From positions 1,334,071-1,398,070 of the forward strand of contig VFFE01007563.1 in the NCBI GenBank assembly GCA_008921705.1: a stretch of 64,000 nucleotides of DNA, read 5' to 3'. A program made the translations under genes and the position numbers. This document shows positions 63,184 to 64,000 of this stretch, piece after piece. The first letter of the stretch is position 1; the number at the start of each line of letters is the position of its first letter. A model generated the notes under the pieces. That model searched no databases, was not told the DNA's origin, and was given only the letters and a program-made list of their open reading frames with translations. The DNA comes from Burhinus oedicnemus (Eukaryota > Chordata > Aves > Charadriiformes > Burhinidae).

Positions 63184-64000
63184 CAAATGTAAAAAAGTTA
63201 GAAGAAACTAAAAAGCTGCTTTAGAATAGAAGCCCTTAAGCATCCTTAACAGTAGCTGTTGCTATGAGCTACAGCTAAAGCTGCGGAGCATAGAGGTAAA
63301 CTCAACGTGCACAGAAGATTAGTCTAAAACAGGACCCCGGTTATGAATACCTCAAAAGCCACAAGAAGGGCAAAATATTGAAATCTAACCATTTCACAGT
63401 TCAGTGAAAATTTGAAAGAAATATGTCTTTTTTCAGTTCAAAACCACGGAATACAGCCTTTTTAAAATGCTAAGTACAAACAAACTTTTTATCTCAAGCC
63501 CATCATTGTTTTGCAGGTTCTGATTTATTGTAACATGATAATAAATAACTGAAAGCTCAAGAGAATGTTATAGATTACCCCCTGTCAGTGTGTTCCACCC
63601 TTCTTGTAAGTCCGGGATGTTAGACCCTCAAAATTTTTCAAAATTTTTCTGTTGGATATTCCTGTCACTCTTGGTATCCAAAATTCCAGTTTCAGTCATA
63701 ACTTGTGTTGAAATGAATACAAAATGTTACCGTTTCCCTTAATTTCACCTTTTTCAGAAGAGAATTACTAATAAGTCTGTGCTTTTTGATCCTTCTCATA
63801 GTGAAGGATTGATTTTTGAAAATTATGTAAATAGCTCATTCATCAAAATGGACTGAACTAAAAACTATGGTTTTCTAAATAGAGCTTAGCTCAGAAATTA
63901 TTAATAGTTATGCATTTTGTATACAATGAAAAAATCAATTAATATTTTAAAATAAACTTTTTGACCTTCTTTGATTTTAAAATGTGTAACTGCGGTGCAC
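63184..64000. other. Unique AT-rich DNA to the window end
   Basis: No gene or TE is recognised. A small direct duplication of CAAAATTTTT occurs near 63629-63648. Confidence 0.5.

Noticed and set aside
62994..63224. Lys/Glu/Arg-repeat ORF
   Set aside because: It is the translation of the GAAA microsatellite.

Overview
The window looks like gene-poor, AT-rich genomic DNA from a bird. The strongest evidence is several 3' ends of CR1 retrotransposons, with the typical block 'ggtcccttccaacc' followed by ATTCTRTG octamers, and LTRs of avian ERV type. Repeat density is low, there is no CpG island, and every long ORF lacks a recognisable domain. The sequence does not let me name the species or chromosome. 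It could be one or more large introns or an intergenic desert.

Layout. 1-5281 is unremarkable AT-rich DNA with a CR1 fragment (4057-4200, minus). 5282-5966 is a minus-strand LTR with no internal region. A 20-N assembly gap (6108-6127) sits between two poly-A tracts. 6152-17700 holds a longer CR1 fragment (11662-11946), a probable ancient tRNA-derived SINE of MIR type (about 12915-13205), a compound ACT/ATT microsatellite (15652-15762) and several GC-richer patches with no known content. 17700-34200 is essentially unique AT-rich DNA. 34217-36026 is an old, heavily deleted plus-strand ERVL-like provirus: a stub of the 5' LTR, the tail of pol (integrase end) and a nearly complete 3' LTR. 37194-37283 and 40873-41001 are CR1 3' ends of one subfamily in opposite orientation. 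50125-50652 is a second solo LTR on the minus strand. The last 14 kb are unique DNA with a short CR1 tail (59920-59981) and a GAAA microsatellite (63093-63183).

Genes. I recognise no protein-coding gene, tRNA, rRNA or known ncRNA. A few short segments have a good 3' splice site, an open frame and a good 5' splice site. On the plus strand these are 1249-1324, 17720-17844, 28325-28369, 33177-33243 and 56477-56624; on the minus strand 45269-45417. Some of the plus-strand ones have compatible phases. They are listed as low-confidence candidate exons, because 64 kb of AT-rich DNA will yield such combinations by chance and none of the peptides is familiar. The only coding remnant I can place in a family is the broken ERVL pol tail.

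No new multi-gene system is visible. The items most worth checking are the candidate exon set, the mosaic relationship between the LTRs, the suspicious duplicated flanks of the assembly gap, the MIR-like SINE and a few regulatory-looking blocks.
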